Source: Lachnospiraceae bacterium (GTDB lineage Bacteria; Bacillota_A; Clostridia; Lachnospirales; Lachnospiraceae). Taken from it: a stretch of 6,296 nt of DNA. The notes under the pieces are model-generated. The model was not told the origin of the DNA. It ran no database searches and was given only the letters and a program-made list of their open reading frames with translations. The DNA is taken from contig JAFXWR010000216.1 of the NCBI GenBank assembly GCA_017542725.1, forward strand, positions 1-6,296, given 5' to 3'. Position numbers and translations under genes: made by a program. Of the stretch, positions 6,022 through 6,296 are shown piece by piece (positions within the stretch are counted from its first letter, which is position 1; each line of letters starts with the position of its first letter).

Positions 6022-6296
6022 TTATGATACTTTTAGGACTTGGACTTTGAGGCTACCACGAGCGAGCTTCACCTCTATCTCCTCTCCCTTTTTCTTTCCA
6101 AGAAGTGCAGATCCAAGTGGCGACTCATTTGAGATTTTGCCATTTAAACTATCAGCCTCTGTGGCTCCTACGATGTCGTATTCTATTTCTTCATTCATTT
6201 TAACATCAAGTAGCTTTACATGACTTCCGACGCCAATAGTTCCCTTTTTCAAATCTGCTTTGTCTACTACTTCTGCATTCTTTAAAATGTTTTCTA
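6022..6296 (-). CDS. greA: Transcript cleavage/elongation factor GreA, C-terminal part (partial)
   Basis: GreA enters the RNA polymerase secondary channel and stimulates cleavage of backtracked transcripts. The 91 visible residues, starting ENILKNAEVVDK, are the end of the coiled-coil arm and the whole C-terminal FKBP-like domain, which binds polymerase. The signature EYDIVGATEADSLNGKISNE followed by SPLGSALLGKKKGEEIEVK is diagnostic of the family. The frame is open to the right window edge, so about 65-70 N-terminal residues, including the acidic catalytic tip of the coiled coil, lie outside. An in-frame TTG at 6252-6250 is internal and not a start. The stop (TAA, 6024-6022) lies 39 bp before lysS on the same strand, an arrangement common in Firmicutes. 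Confidence 0.95.
   Translation of the reverse strand, partial: ENILKNAEVVDKADLKKGTIGVGSHVKLLDVKMNEEIEYDIVGATEADSLNGKISNESPLGSALLGKKKGEEIEVKLARGSLKVQVLKVS

Noticed and set aside
5858..6223. 121-codon open frame on the plus strand across the greA-lysS gap
   Set aside because: It overlaps two well-identified genes in antisense; the translation is Ser/Phe-rich with no ribosome binding site.
6250..6252. TTG as a start giving a 76-residue protein
   Set aside because: The frame stays open upstream and continues as typical GreA sequence to the window edge, so the TTG is an internal Leu codon.
1..6296. CRISPR array, tRNA/rRNA genes, transposase or integrase
   Set aside because: Looked for on both strands; no regularly spaced repeats, cloverleaf-like sequence or recombinase motifs were seen.

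Overview
The window looks like a low-GC Gram-positive chromosome, most likely a clostridial-type Firmicute. The base composition is very AT-rich, the sigma-A-like promoter boxes and short Shine-Dalgarno sites fit, and the right end carries a greA-lysS pair typical of Firmicutes. No finer placement is supported.

Right part (4480-6296, minus strand): the 3' end of greA (transcript cleavage factor) is followed after a 39-bp gap by a complete class II lysyl-tRNA synthetase gene, lysS. The gap holds a strikingly GC-rich hairpin directly in front of the lysS ribosome binding site. These are core housekeeping genes.

Middle (4091-4479): a 389-bp AT-rich stretch with no supported gene separates the core genes from an accessory block.

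Left part (1-4090): a probable small defence locus, more AT-rich than lysS. It contains (i) a cytosolic trypsin-fold serine protease with an intact His-Asp-Ser triad (minus strand); (ii) a 72-residue Cro/C1-type regulator (plus strand), convergent with the protease and sharing a bidirectional hairpin terminator with it; (iii) a 935-residue single-chain restriction-modification-like protein (minus strand), with an N-terminal PD-(D/E)XK-type nuclease, a helical middle, an N6-adenine methyltransferase and a C-terminal target-recognition-like domain, as in type IIG enzymes; and (iv) the first codons of another minus-strand gene just downstream, cut by the window edge.

The regulator and the R-M-like gene are divergent across 84 bp packed with dyads. 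One 14-bp perfect palindrome can supply the -35 boxes of both divergent promoters, and a 10-3-10 perfect palindrome overlaps the regulator's start codon. The best reading is that the small regulator acts like the controller protein of an R-M system, autoregulating itself and timing the methylase/nuclease. Whether the protease belongs functionally to the same system is open. It is the least conventional part of the locus.
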